Assembly: GCF_000185505.1 (NCBI RefSeq)
Contig: NZ_GL622359.1
Coordinates: 1,754,381-1,818,380, forward strand
Direction: 5' to 3'
Source: Pseudoramibacter alactolyticus ATCC 23263
GTDB lineage: Bacteria; Bacillota; Clostridia; Eubacteriales; Eubacteriaceae
Length of the DNA stretch: 64,000 bases
Shown here: in pieces, positions 30,071 to 38,445 of the stretch
Layout: each line of letters begins with the position of its first letter
Position numbering within the stretch: position 1 is the stretch's first letter
The notes under the pieces: model-generated
What the model was told of the DNA's origin: nothing
Database searches by the model: none
Seen by the model: the letters and a program-made list of their open reading frames with translations, nothing else
Position numbers and translations under genes: made by a program

Positions 30071-30994
30071 ATGGCTATTTTAAGAAACATCGGGCGGTTG
30101 TGGGTGTCCCTTTTGTTTGCCGGAATCCTGATATTTGGCACGACAGCACCAGTTTCGGCGGCAGACACCCAGTCGCTCACCAATCAGATTACGGACATTC
30201 AAAAGCAGATCGACGCGCAGGCCAAGCGCCTTGATGCCCTTAAAGCTCAGACTGCAAACAAAAATGCGGAGCTGGCCAAACAAAAGCAGGCCCTTTCCCA
30301 GGCCCGACAGGGAATGAGCGAACGGGTGCGCGCTTTTTATATGTTTGGCAGCGACGGCGTTTTGCAGTACTTGTTTACGTCCGACAGCATTTCGGAATTT
30401 TTGGCCAAGGCGGACCAAATGCGCACCGTGATGAACGCAGATAACGTCCGGGTGGCTAAGGTGGAACGCCTGCAGCGCCGGGTTGTCCGGGAAAAAGCGG
30501 CGTTGGAGCAGGAGCAACGAAAGGCCGAGCAATCTCAGAAGCAGCTGAACGCTCAGCTTAAAACCGTGCAGCAAAAGCTGATGGCCTATGAAAAAGAGCA
30601 CCCAGACACATCCGACAACAGCAGCACCAGCGGGGTTAGCCCCACCACCGGCCACCGCACGGAAACCAGCAATCAGATGGATTTTATCTGCGCGGTCGTG
30701 GCGCAGGAATGCAATTCTGATTATCAGGGATCGCTGGCGGTCATCAGCTGTGTGATGAATCGCGGAGATACCGGCCGATGGGGCGGCCGCAATTGCGTCG
30801 CGGTATTAAAAGCACCGGGACAATTTGAGGCCTATTTGTCGGGAGCCTATAAAAAATACCTGCACGGCAGGTATCCGGCTCACGTTAAGCAGGCGGTGGA
30901 AGACTGCATGCTCAAAGGCATCCGCAATCACAGCTATCAAAGTTTCCACGCCGGTTCGTCTCTGCCTTCCTTCGGCGGCAATCATTATTATTGA
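30071..30994 (+). CDS. Secreted SleB-like cell wall hydrolase with coiled-coil N-terminus
   Basis: 307 aa. Signal peptide about 1-31 ending VSA, then a long heptad-rich coiled coil (about 35-190), a Ser/Thr-rich linker, and a SleB/CwlJ-type hydrolase_2 domain (about 213-307; ICAVVAQECNSDYQGSLAVI, VMNR, then PGQFEAYLSG). The Glu in AQE is the likely catalytic acid. The coiled coil resembles that of secreted PcsB-type hydrolases. It shares a transcript with murA and walJ, all cell-envelope functions. Confidence 0.88.
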   Translation: MAILRNIGRLWVSLLFAGILIFGTTAPVSAADTQSLTNQITDIQKQIDAQAKRLDALKAQTANKNAELAKQKQALSQARQGMSERVRAFYMFGSDGVLQYLFTSDSISEFLAKADQMRTVMNADNVRVAKVERLQRRVVREKAALEQEQRKAEQSQKQLNAQLKTVQQKLMAYEKEHPDTSDNSSTSGVSPTTGHRTETSNQMDFICAVVAQECNSDYQGSLAVISCVMNRGDTGRWGGRNCVAVLKAPGQFEAYLSGAYKKYLHGRYPAHVKQAVEDCMLKGIRNHSYQSFHAGSSLPSFGGNHYY

Positions 30995-31037
30995 TGGCAG
31001 GTTGGCACGGCAGACCATAGAAAAGGGTTTTGACTTT

Positions 31038-31826
31038 ATGCAATTTTGTTCTTTATACAGCGGTTCGTCGGGCAACTGTCTGTACGTGGCCCATGGACGC
31101 ACCAGGCTCTTGGTGGATGCGGGGCTGTCCGGCAGGAAAATCGAGCAGGGGCTCGTTTCGGCGGATGTGCTGCCGACAGAGCTTGACGGCATCCTGATCA
31201 CCCACGAGCACCGGGACCATATCCACGGGGCCGGAGTGCTCTCCCGGCGTTATCATTTGCCGATTTATGCCAATGCGGCGACCTGGGAAGCCATGGCGCC
31301 GGAGCTCGGCAAAATCGACGGGGCCAACGTTCGGTTTTTTGTGACCGGGGTGCCTTTTGACATCGGGGATCTGCAGATTGATAGTTTCCCCATCTCCCAC
31401 GACGCGGCGGAGCCGGTGGGATTTGCCATCGACAGCGGCAATCACTCCCTGGGCATCGCAACGGATACCGGCGTGATGACGGATACCATCCTCGGATCGC
31501 TCAAAGGCCGGGAGCTGGTGGTGCTCGAGAGCAATCACGACGCGGCCATGCTGGAGACCGGGCCCTATCCCTATCCGCTCAAGCGGCGCATCGCCGGCGA
31601 GCACGGCCATCTCTCCAACGATACGGCGGGCGATACCGCGGTAACTTTGGCGGAGAGCGGTGTGAAGCAGATCGTCCTCGCCCATCTGAGCCACGAGAAC
31701 AACCTGCCGATTCTTGCTTATCAAACGAGCAAGGGCTTTTTTGAGGCGTCGGGCATCAGCGAAAGGGACACGCGCCTCGCGGTGGCGCGCCGCCACGAGC
31801 GCTCGTCGATTTTCGACGTTTGTTAG
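31038..31826 (+). CDS. walJ: Metallo-beta-lactamase-fold hydrolase WalJ/YycJ
   Basis: 262 aa from the ATG at 31038. The open frame extends further upstream but overlaps the preceding gene. The opening MQFCSLYSGSSGNCLYV is characteristic of WalJ, and the metal motif THEHRDHIHG and later HDAAEP, ATDTG and AHLSHEN complete the site. WalJ is linked to the WalRK wall-homeostasis system in Bacilli, but walRK is not here. The last 146 bp of coding sequence and the terminator recur at 33197-33403. Confidence 0.9.
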   Translation: MQFCSLYSGSSGNCLYVAHGRTRLLVDAGLSGRKIEQGLVSADVLPTELDGILITHEHRDHIHGAGVLSRRYHLPIYANAATWEAMAPELGKIDGANVRFFVTGVPFDIGDLQIDSFPISHDAAEPVGFAIDSGNHSLGIATDTGVMTDTILGSLKGRELVVLESNHDAAMLETGPYPYPLKRRIAGEHGHLSNDTAGDTAVTLAESGVKQIVLAHLSHENNLPILAYQTSKGFFEASGISERDTRLAVARRHERSSIFDVC

Positions 31827-31887
31827 ATCATCCATGAAGCAGTGAACGGCCTTCGGGCCGTTTTTTAATTGCAGCAGAAAACCGCCC
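31681..31887 (+). repeat. Direct repeat, copy A: 3' end of walJ plus terminator
   Basis: 207 bp, colinear without gaps with 33197-33403, differing at nine positions. Six differences lie in the walJ reading frame, all third-position and synonymous (His, Asn, Ala, Gly, Arg, Asp codons). Confidence 0.95.
31845..31866 (+). terminator. Terminator after walJ (copy A)
   Basis: AACGGCC (31845-31851), loop TTCG, GGCCGTT, then a T run. The same hairpin, with loop TTCA, is at 33361-33382 in copy B. Confidence 0.88.
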
Positions 31888-32325
31888 CTTGCGGAGCGGC
31901 TGAAAGTTTATGGTGGATTTGGAGGTTGATCCGAGCATTAAGAAAAACGACGCCGTTTGACGATACGCGAACGATCAATGTGCCTTGAATCATGGCTCTT
32001 TAAAATATTCTTTATCAATGAAAATTAATTTTTTACTTTTGAGATTTTATAATATTACTTATATATAGCTAATTGCAAAAGGCGGTGTTTTTTGGTAGAA
32101 TTTAGTATTATTTGTTTGACGATAAAGGTCGAAATAGGATTCAAAAACGCTGGCTAAATCATTATCCTGGCGCGCACTCCTTAGCCTTTAAACAGCAGAA
32201 GGCTATCTGTTTTGGGAACATGGCACATACACTGCCGTCAATGCGAACGGAAAAATGCCCTTATTCTTGAGAGCAAAGGCGAGACGGCAAAGAAAGAAAA
32301 AGCCATGGGTATGTGAGGTATCTTT
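31888..32325 (+). other. AT-rich spacer between walJ and the GH114-like gene
   Basis: No intact gene. The stretch is richer in A/T than its surroundings, especially 31990-32110. Short open fragments can be read but match nothing I recognise. No inverted-repeat ends or transposase motif are evident. Confidence 0.6.
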
Positions 32326-33153
32326 ATGAAATTCAAAAGACGGCTTTTTTTGTTAAGCATTGTTTTGTGTGTTCTGATTTGTCTTCTGTCCATGGTCTTT
32401 GGTTACGCGTTAAAGCCATCAATGGCATACGGAGTATTTCTCGGCATCAATCGGCAACAAATGTATCGTCTGCAGGATTACCGCTTTGTGATTATTGAAC
32501 CGTCAGAATTTCAAGCAAAACAGATCCGGGAGCTTCACGCGGCGGGAAAGACGGTCTACGGTTATTTGAATATTGGCGCCATTGAGCAATATCGTCCTTA
32601 TTATGAGCGCTTCAGGAAGGCAACGCTCGGCGTCTATGGGGATTGGCCAAATGAGCGCTGGATCGACGTTTCAAATCCCCGGTGGCAGGCCTTTGTTGTT
32701 AAGATTCTTGGAAAGCAGTATGCCGATATGGGCTTGGATGGCTTCTTTTTGGATAATGCAGACGTCTATTATCACTATCCGACAGAAGAGACCTTCCAAG
32801 GTCTCTGTGCGATCCTGAAAGGACTGAAGGCCTACGGTGTCCCGCTTTTGATAAACGGCGGCGATGATTTTGTCACAAGATGTATGAATGAAGGGATCGC
32901 ATCTTCCCTGTTTGATGGGATCAATCAGGAAACGGTCTTTACGACCATCTATTTTAAAAGCAAAAATTACGGAAGACAGCGAAAAATAGAAACGTTATAC
33001 TTTAAGGCCTACCTTGCAAGAGCAAAAAACTGTGGCTTAGCCGTTTATCTTTTAGAATACGGTGCAGATCCGGCGCTTTCAAGAAAAATCGACAGCTATT
33101 GCAGAGAAAATGGCTTTCTTTGGTACAATGCGAAGAGTTTGGAGCTTCGATAA
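32326..33153 (+). CDS. Exported GH114-like (endo-alpha-1,4-polygalactosaminidase type) glycosidase
   Basis: 275 aa. An N-terminal hydrophobic helix (about 7-27) is a signal peptide or anchor. The TIM-barrel core shows the GH114/TM1410 pattern: VYGYLNIGAIEQYRPYY, RWIDVSNPRWQ, MGLDGFFLDNAD (Asp residues of the active site) and VPLLINGG. Family members cleave galactosamine-rich polysaccharides, probably in biofilm or capsule material. Codon usage is more A/T-rich than neighbours, and the gene is bracketed by the walJ 3' repeats, so it looks acquired. Confidence 0.82.
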   Translation: MKFKRRLFLLSIVLCVLICLLSMVFGYALKPSMAYGVFLGINRQQMYRLQDYRFVIIEPSEFQAKQIRELHAAGKTVYGYLNIGAIEQYRPYYERFRKATLGVYGDWPNERWIDVSNPRWQAFVVKILGKQYADMGLDGFFLDNADVYYHYPTEETFQGLCAILKGLKAYGVPLLINGGDDFVTRCMNEGIASSLFDGINQETVFTTIYFKSKNYGRQRKIETLYFKAYLARAKNCGLAVYLLEYGADPALSRKIDSYCRENGFLWYNAKSLELR

Positions 33154-33196
33154 AAGCGGTGGCAAGTCTGCATTGTGCAAGAATTTAGTCTGATTA

Positions 33197-33403
33197 CCCA
33201 TCTGAGCCATGAGAACAATCTGCCGATTCTTGCCTATCAAACGAGCAAGGGTTTTTTTGAGGCGTCGGGCATCAGCGAAAGGGACACGCGCCTCGCGGTG
33301 GCGCGCCGCCACGAGCGTTCGTCGATTTTCGATGTTTGTTAGATCATCCATGGAGCAGTGAACGGCCTTCAGGCCGTTTTTTGATTGCAGCAGAAAACCG
33401 CCC
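33197..33403 (+). repeat. Direct repeat, copy B: walJ 3' end without its gene
   Basis: Colinear with 31681-31887, including the walJ stop codon and terminator (33361-33382). It encodes the last 48 walJ residues with no start or upstream part. Its right end continues into the terminator of the convergent fprA gene, so this copy sits at what looks like the ancestral walJ-fprA junction. Confidence 0.95.
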
Positions 33404-33414
33404 TGAAGGGCGGT
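33394..33414 (-). terminator. Terminator of fprA
   Basis: ACCGCCC (33414-33408 read leftward) pairs with GGGCGGT (33403-33397) and is followed by TTT. A slightly degenerate form of this hairpin also follows copy A near 31882-31898. Confidence 0.7.
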
Positions 33415-33435
33415 CCATGTGGAGGCTGCAGCCGA

Positions 33436-34653
33436 TTAATCTTTCTGCATATCGTCGGAAATGGCGTCGGCCAGACGGTCGAGGTCGATCGCCTGGGTGT
33501 TGTCCAGGGCGGAGGCCAGGGAGACCCGGTCTTCGAGGACGGTTATGTTCTTCATTTCGTCGTTCAAGAAGGCCTCGATCAGATCGCCGGAGCGCACGGC
33601 CCAGGAGCCGTTTTCAATCAGGCCGACGGTGCGGTTCTGCACGTTCAGCGCCTTCATGTCCTCGAGGAAGTTGAGCATCTTCGGGTAAATGCCGAGGTTA
33701 TAAGTTACCGAAGCGAGCACGAGATGGCTCAGGCGGAAGGTTTCGGCGATCAGCTGGGACACGTCGGTGGTGGAAACGTCGTAAACCGCGACATTGGTGA
33801 CGCCGCGCTCACAGAGCTTTGCGGCCAGCGCCTGGGCGGCGCCTTCCGTGTTGCCGTACATCGAGGCGTAGGCGATCATCACGCCCGATTCTTCCGGGGC
33901 GTAGCGGCTCCAGGTGTCGTATTTGCCGATGAAATACATCAGATCCCTGCGCCAGACCGGCCCGTGAAGCGGACAGATGAATTGGATCTGATCGAGAATC
34001 GTGCCGGCTTTTTTGAGGATGGCCTGGATGTGCGGGCCGTATTTGCCCACGATATTGGCCAGATAGCGGCGGGCGTCGTCGAGCCAGTCGCGGTCGAAAT
34101 CGACCTCGTCGGCGAAGAGCTTGCCATCCAGCGCCCCGAAGGTGCCGAAGGCGTCGGCGGAGAAGAGGGCGCCGCTTGTCGTGTCGAAGGTCACCATCAC
34201 CTCCGGCCAGTGCACCATCGGCGCAAAGACAAAAGTCACCGCATGGGTCCCGAAGGAGAAGGTGTCCCCTTCCGCCACTTCGATGCATTCGTGGTCGTCC
34301 ACGGTGAAGTGAAACTGGCGCATCAGCATGAAGGCCTTTTTGTTGGAGATGATTTTCACGTCCGGATAGCGGATGAGCACCTCCTCGATGGAGCCGGCGT
34401 GATCCGGCTCCAAATGGTTGATCACCAGATAATCCAATGGGCGGCCTGCCAGCAGATGGTCGAGGTTTTCGAGGAGCTGGCGGCAGCCCGACCAGTCCAC
34501 CGTGTCGAAGAGCACGGTTTTTTCGTCCAGGAGCAGATACGCGTTGTAGGAGACGCCCCGGGGGATGGGATAGGCGTTTTCAAACAGGGCGAGGCGATGG
34601 TCGTTGGCCCCGACCCAATACAGGTCGTCGGTTACTTTTCGGGTAATATGCAT
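33436..34653 (-). CDS. fprA: Flavodiiron protein (A-type flavoprotein, oxygen/NO reductase)
   Basis: 405 aa from the ATG at 34653 behind GAGAGGAAAACC. The beta-lactamase-like domain has the diiron ligands His80, Glu82, Asp84 (NHLEPDHAG), His148, Asp167 and His230. The flavodoxin domain (about 255-400) has the FMN loop in YASMYGNTEGAA. Such proteins reduce O2 to water or NO to N2O using rubredoxin. It lies 34 bp after a gene that itself ends in a rubredoxin domain, so both are probably cotranscribed and functionally linked. Confidence 0.95.
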   Translation of the reverse strand: MHITRKVTDDLYWVGANDHRLALFENAYPIPRGVSYNAYLLLDEKTVLFDTVDWSGCRQLLENLDHLLAGRPLDYLVINHLEPDHAGSIEEVLIRYPDVKIISNKKAFMLMRQFHFTVDDHECIEVAEGDTFSFGTHAVTFVFAPMVHWPEVMVTFDTTSGALFSADAFGTFGALDGKLFADEVDFDRDWLDDARRYLANIVGKYGPHIQAILKKAGTILDQIQFICPLHGPVWRRDLMYFIGKYDTWSRYAPEESGVMIAYASMYGNTEGAAQALAAKLCERGVTNVAVYDVSTTDVSQLIAETFRLSHLVLASVTYNLGIYPKMLNFLEDMKALNVQNRTVGLIENGSWAVRSGDLIEAFLNDEMKNITVLEDRVSLASALDNTQAIDLDRLADAISDDMQKD

Positions 34654-34687
34654 GGTTTTCCTCTCAGTCTTGGTGTGCAGCGGGGCA

Positions 34688-36607
34688 CTACATTTCGATA
34701 AAGCCGGCTTTTTCTTCGGCGCATTCCGGACAGACCCAGTCGCCGGGCAGATCGGCAAATTGGGTGCCGGGCAGCACATCCGCTTCCTCGTCGCCGATCT
34801 CCGGCACGTATTCGTAACCGCAGCCGTTGCAGACATAGCGCGGGCCGACGGGTTCCGGTTTGGGGATGCGCGGCCGTTTGATTTTGATCATCGGGGGCGC
34901 CGGTTGTTTTTCGCCGGTATCCAGGGCCTGGGTGAGCAGCGGCAGAATGACGTTGACGTCGCCGACGATGCCGTAATCGCAGTTTTTAAAGATCGGGGCG
35001 TTGGGGTTTTTGTTGATGGCGACGATGATGGACGCTGTCTTGATGCCTTTCAGGTGCTGCTTCGCGCCGGAAATGCCGCAGGCGATATAAAGATTGCCGA
35101 CGAATTTTTGGCCGGACATGCCGACATAACGATCCAAGGGAACGTATTTTAAGGTCTCCGCCACGGGACGGGAGGAGCCGATGGCCGCGCCGGCGGCGCG
35201 GGCCAGGTCTTCGATGAGGCGCATGTTTTCTTTGGGGCCGATGCCCTTGCCGGCGGCAACAACTCGTTCGGCTTGGGCGATGGGCGTGTCGGCGGGAATG
35301 CCGACGCTGAAGTCGATTTGTTTTTTTAGCTTGCCGACCAGCGCGTTCACCTGATCGGCCGGTTCCCCTTCGCTGAAGATCTGCTGCTTGCGCAGGCCGG
35401 TGATGGGCGCGGCCTTTTGGGCGCCTCCGCTTTTTTTGCCGCCCTTCTCCCGGCGGCCGCGGGGCATCTTGCCGAGGAGCTTGGACGAGATCACCACCCG
35501 CATGATTTCGTTGGTGCCTTCGTAAATCGTCGTGATCTTGGCGTCCCGGTACATTCGCTCGATGTCCATGCCCTTCAGGTAGCCGGTGCCGCCGAAGATC
35601 TGCAGCGCGTCGTTGACCACTTCCAGGGCCATGTCGGAGGCGTAGCCCTTGGCCATAGCCGCTTCGACGCTGTAGGGCTCGTGGTGGGTCTTGAGCTCGG
35701 CTGCGGAATAAACGAGGAAGCGGGCCATGCGCAGCTTGGTGGCCATGTCGGCGATCTTGAAGGAAATGGACTGTTGGAAGCCGATGGGCTTGCCAAACTG
35801 CACCCGTTCCCTGGCGTAGGCCAGGGCGGCTTCGTAAGCGCCCTGCGCGATGCCCAGCGCCTGGGAGGCGATGCCGATGCGGCCGCCGTCGAGGGTCATC
35901 ATCGCGATTTTAAAGCCGTCGCCCTCCTGGCCCAGCAGGTTTTCCTTGGGGACCTTCACATTGTTGAAGATCAGCTCCGCCGTGGAAGACGAGCGGATCC
36001 CCAGCTTGTCGTAGTGGTCGCCGAAGTCGAAGCCGGCCCAGCCCTTTTCAACGATAAAGGCCGAGATGCCGTGGGTGCCGATATCCGGCGTGGTCACGGC
36101 GAAGACCACATAGGTATCGGCCTTCGGAGCGTTGGTGATAAAGACTTTGCCTCCGTTGAGCAGATAATGATCGCCCTTGTCCACCGCGGTGGTTTCGGTG
36201 CCGCCGGCATCGGAGCCGGCGTTGGGCTCCGTCAGGCCGAAGGCACCGAGTTTTTTGCCGTTTAGCAGATCGGGCAGGTATTTTTCCTTTTGCGCCTGGC
36301 TGCCGAAGGCCGCGATGGGATAGGTCCCCAGAGAAGTGTGCGCCGAGAGGATGACCCCGGTGCCCCCGTCCACCCGGGAGAGTTCTTCCACGGCGATGGC
36401 GTAGCTGATAACATCCAGGCCAGCGCCGCCGTATTTGGCGTCGTAGGGGATGCCCATCCAGCCGTTCTCGCCCATTTTGCGGACGATTTCCGTGGGAAAG
36501 GCATTTTGCTGGTCGAGGCTGAAGGCAATGGGCTTGACTTCCTTCTCCGCGAAGGTGCGGATTTGCTGGCGCAGGGCTTCATGGGCTTCGGTGATTTGAA
36601 ATAACAT
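34688..36607 (-). CDS. Acyl-CoA dehydrogenase / ETF-alpha FAD domain / rubredoxin triple fusion
   Basis: 639 aa. Residues 1-385 are a complete acyl-CoA dehydrogenase (FGLTEPNAGSDAGG, QIFGGTGYLKGMDIERMYRD, catalytic Glu363 in YEGTNEIMR). A Lys/Arg/Gly-rich linker (380-400) leads to residues 446-562, the C-terminal FAD-binding domain of ETF alpha (GSSRPVAETL, LYIACGISGAKQHLKGIK, VAINKNPNAPIF). Residues 591-636 form a rubredoxin (CNGC and CPEC, Cys593, 596, 626, 629; GDWVCPECA). The ETF-alpha N-terminal domain and the AMP-binding ETF beta are absent. AGGAG precedes ATG 36607. Likely electron path: acyl-CoA, FAD, FAD, rubredoxin iron, then FprA. Confidence 0.93.
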   Translation of the reverse strand: MLFQITEAHEALRQQIRTFAEKEVKPIAFSLDQQNAFPTEIVRKMGENGWMGIPYDAKYGGAGLDVISYAIAVEELSRVDGGTGVILSAHTSLGTYPIAAFGSQAQKEKYLPDLLNGKKLGAFGLTEPNAGSDAGGTETTAVDKGDHYLLNGGKVFITNAPKADTYVVFAVTTPDIGTHGISAFIVEKGWAGFDFGDHYDKLGIRSSSTAELIFNNVKVPKENLLGQEGDGFKIAMMTLDGGRIGIASQALGIAQGAYEAALAYARERVQFGKPIGFQQSISFKIADMATKLRMARFLVYSAAELKTHHEPYSVEAAMAKGYASDMALEVVNDALQIFGGTGYLKGMDIERMYRDAKITTIYEGTNEIMRVVISSKLLGKMPRGRREKGGKKSGGAQKAAPITGLRKQQIFSEGEPADQVNALVGKLKKQIDFSVGIPADTPIAQAERVVAAGKGIGPKENMRLIEDLARAAGAAIGSSRPVAETLKYVPLDRYVGMSGQKFVGNLYIACGISGAKQHLKGIKTASIIVAINKNPNAPIFKNCDYGIVGDVNVILPLLTQALDTGEKQPAPPMIKIKRPRIPKPEPVGPRYVCNGCGYEYVPEIGDEEADVLPGTQFADLPGDWVCPECAEEKAGFIEM

Positions 36608-36677
36608 GTTTTCTCCTTCTTTTTATAAAATTAGTGAATGGTTTGCACGAAAAAGGGCGGATGGCTCCGCTGACCGA

Positions 36678-37136
36678 TTATGGGGCTTCTCGCGGCGCAG
36701 GGACGCGCATCGGCGGATCGTCGTGATCAGGCGGATCAAAGATGACCGCCTGAAGCGTGTGCGCTGCCAGTTCTGCTTCAAGACGCCGCTGAATCTGGGA
36801 CATGTGCTGATGCGCGCAGCAGGCCATCCGATGGTGTTCGCACCAGTCGCAATGGTAAGGCGCCCGGGTGCAGGCGGTCACCGTGGGATAATCGTCCAGA
36901 GCGCGCAGCAGGTCCAGCAGGGTGAATGCCGCCAGCGGGCGATTGAGGGAAGTCCCGCCGGCTGCGCCGCGGCCCACGGCGACGATGCCTGCTTGCTGCA
37001 GTTTTTTTGTAATCTTATAGGCAAAGGGCCGGGGGACCTGTTCATTTTCCGCAAGGACAGGGATCTTTTTTTTTCCGCCGTCGGCGATGCCGCGAAGCAG
37101 CCGGATGGCATAGTCTGTTTTTCTTGTGATGAGCAA
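36678..37136 (-). CDS. Rrf2-family transcriptional regulator
   Basis: 152 aa from a TTG start at 37136, ten bases after AGGAGG. The winged helix begins LITRKTDYAIRLLRGIADGG, as in IscR/NsrR/RsrR. After GRGAAGGTSL comes a Cys-rich loop (CTRAPYHCDWCEHHRMACC), enough to bind an Fe-S cluster that could sense O2, NO or iron status. It lies 70 bp upstream of the dehydrogenase-rubredoxin fusion on the same strand and is the natural candidate regulator of that unit. Confidence 0.9.
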   Translation of the reverse strand: MLITRKTDYAIRLLRGIADGGKKKIPVLAENEQVPRPFAYKITKKLQQAGIVAVGRGAAGGTSLNRPLAAFTLLDLLRALDDYPTVTACTRAPYHCDWCEHHRMACCAHQHMSQIQRRLEAELAAHTLQAVIFDPPDHDDPPMRVPAPREAP

Positions 37137-37262
37137 CCGATTTCATCCTCCTTTTCGTTTAGTGTATCAGTTTGGATTAAAAAAGTCCAGTATAATTTAA
37201 AATAATTATAAATTAAAATCTTACATAGATTGAAATGATTGTAAATAAATTAAAAAGCGCAT

Positions 37263-37300
37263 AAAAAAATCTCCGGGGATCGGCGAGGATCTCTGGAGAT
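37263..37300 (-). terminator. Terminator of the nitronate monooxygenase-type gene
   Basis: ATCTCC (37300-37295 read leftward) and GGAGAT (37274-37269) form the outer stem, with an inner GATC pairing, followed by seven T. Confidence 0.7.
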
Positions 37301-37317
37301 GACGGGCGAGGAACGAT

Positions 37318-38379
37318 TCAGCAAAAATCGGCAACCACGTCTTTGACGGTACGAATGCCTTGCAGACCAGCGATTTGGCTGCCGCAGAAGAAAAGCCCGG
37401 CGTCGCGGTTGCCGCGGGCGGCCTGAATGAGCGCCTCGGTGATGCAATAGGGCACCTTGGCAGGGTCGCAGGATTTAATGCAGTGGGAGCATCGGCGCGG
37501 CGGGATCCGACCGATATCATCCAAATGTTGCATCAGCGGGGTGTTCAGCGCCCGGCCCGGCATGCCCACCGGGCTTTGGACGATGCGAATGTCCTCGGGA
37601 TCTGCATCGATGAGCACTTGTTTGTAATCCTGGCTGGCATCGCATTCCTTCGTGGCGATAAAAGGGGTAGCGACCTGGACGCCGGCGGCGCCCAGGGCCA
37701 TCATCGCGTTCAGGTCGGACCGGCTGCGGATCCCCCCGGCGGCAAAGATGGGGATGTCCCGGCCGGCGAGATCGCGATAGGGCGCCAGGGCGTCGATCAC
37801 TTCGGGAATTAAAGCGCTCAGCGGGGCACAGGTGCCGGTGAGCAGGGCCCTTTTTTTAAAGCCGAGGTGACCGCCGGCTTCGCAGCCCTCAAGCACGACA
37901 AAATCCGGCAGTCGATGGTAGCGTTGATGCCAGGTTTTGCAGATGAGGGCGGCGGCTCTCCCGCTGGAGACGATGGGCGCGATCATCGCAGGGCCGTCCT
38001 CGGCGTATTCCGGTAGCGATAGGGGTATCCCCGCTCCGGAGACCACCGCGTCCACCCCGGCGTCCACCGCGGCGCGAACAGCGTCAGCATATTGAGTAGA
38101 AGCGACCATGGCGTTGACAGCGATGAGGCCGTTCCCTCGGGACAGCGCGAAGGCCCTGTGAATCTCTTCGCGCAGAGCCCGCAGGTTGGCCGCATCGGGA
38201 CGCTGATAAAAATCAGGCTCCCGATAGCCGCAGTCGGCGGTGCTGAGGGTGCCCATGCAGCCTTCCCGGGCGACGGCGCCGGCCAGTCTACCCAGAGAGA
38301 TGCCGACCCCCATCCCGCCTTGCAGCAGCGGAAAAGTGAGACGGCGGCCGTCGGGAGTTGTTAAATTCTGATAGGACAT
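37318..38379 (-). CDS. NAD(P)H-dependent flavin oxidoreductase, nitronate monooxygenase / FabK-like family
   Basis: 353 aa TIM barrel. FMN-binding features include LLQGGMGVGISLGRLA near the start, FVVLEGCEAGGHLG (about 170) and PIFAAGGIRSRSDL (about 230). A Cys-rich stretch near the C-terminus (CSHCIKSCDPAKVPYC) is typical of the clostridial YrpB-like subgroup. It could be a nitronate monooxygenase or an enoyl reductase; no fab genes are adjacent, so I do not call it FabK. It is transcribed from its own near-consensus promoter. Confidence 0.85.
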   Translation of the reverse strand: MSYQNLTTPDGRRLTFPLLQGGMGVGISLGRLAGAVAREGCMGTLSTADCGYREPDFYQRPDAANLRALREEIHRAFALSRGNGLIAVNAMVASTQYADAVRAAVDAGVDAVVSGAGIPLSLPEYAEDGPAMIAPIVSSGRAAALICKTWHQRYHRLPDFVVLEGCEAGGHLGFKKRALLTGTCAPLSALIPEVIDALAPYRDLAGRDIPIFAAGGIRSRSDLNAMMALGAAGVQVATPFIATKECDASQDYKQVLIDADPEDIRIVQSPVGMPGRALNTPLMQHLDDIGRIPPRRCSHCIKSCDPAKVPYCITEALIQAARGNRDAGLFFCGSQIAGLQGIRTVKDVVADFC

Positions 38380-38445
38380 AGATTTCTCCTGATAAGAAGC
38401 ACTGAATGGCGAAGGACCGTTTCGTTCAGTAGCTTAAGATAGGTC

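Noticed and set aside
31888..32325. Insertion sequence carrying the GH114-like gene
   Set aside because: No transposase fragment, terminal inverted repeats or short target duplication are visible; the long walJ repeats fit homologous recombination better.
33385..34701. Open frame of 438 codons opposite fprA
   Set aside because: Shadow of the flavodiiron gene; composition-driven and without an RBS.
37318..38379. Calling this gene fabK
   Set aside because: No fatty-acid synthesis genes are adjacent, and the C-terminal Cys-rich stretch fits the nitronate monooxygenase-like subgroup.
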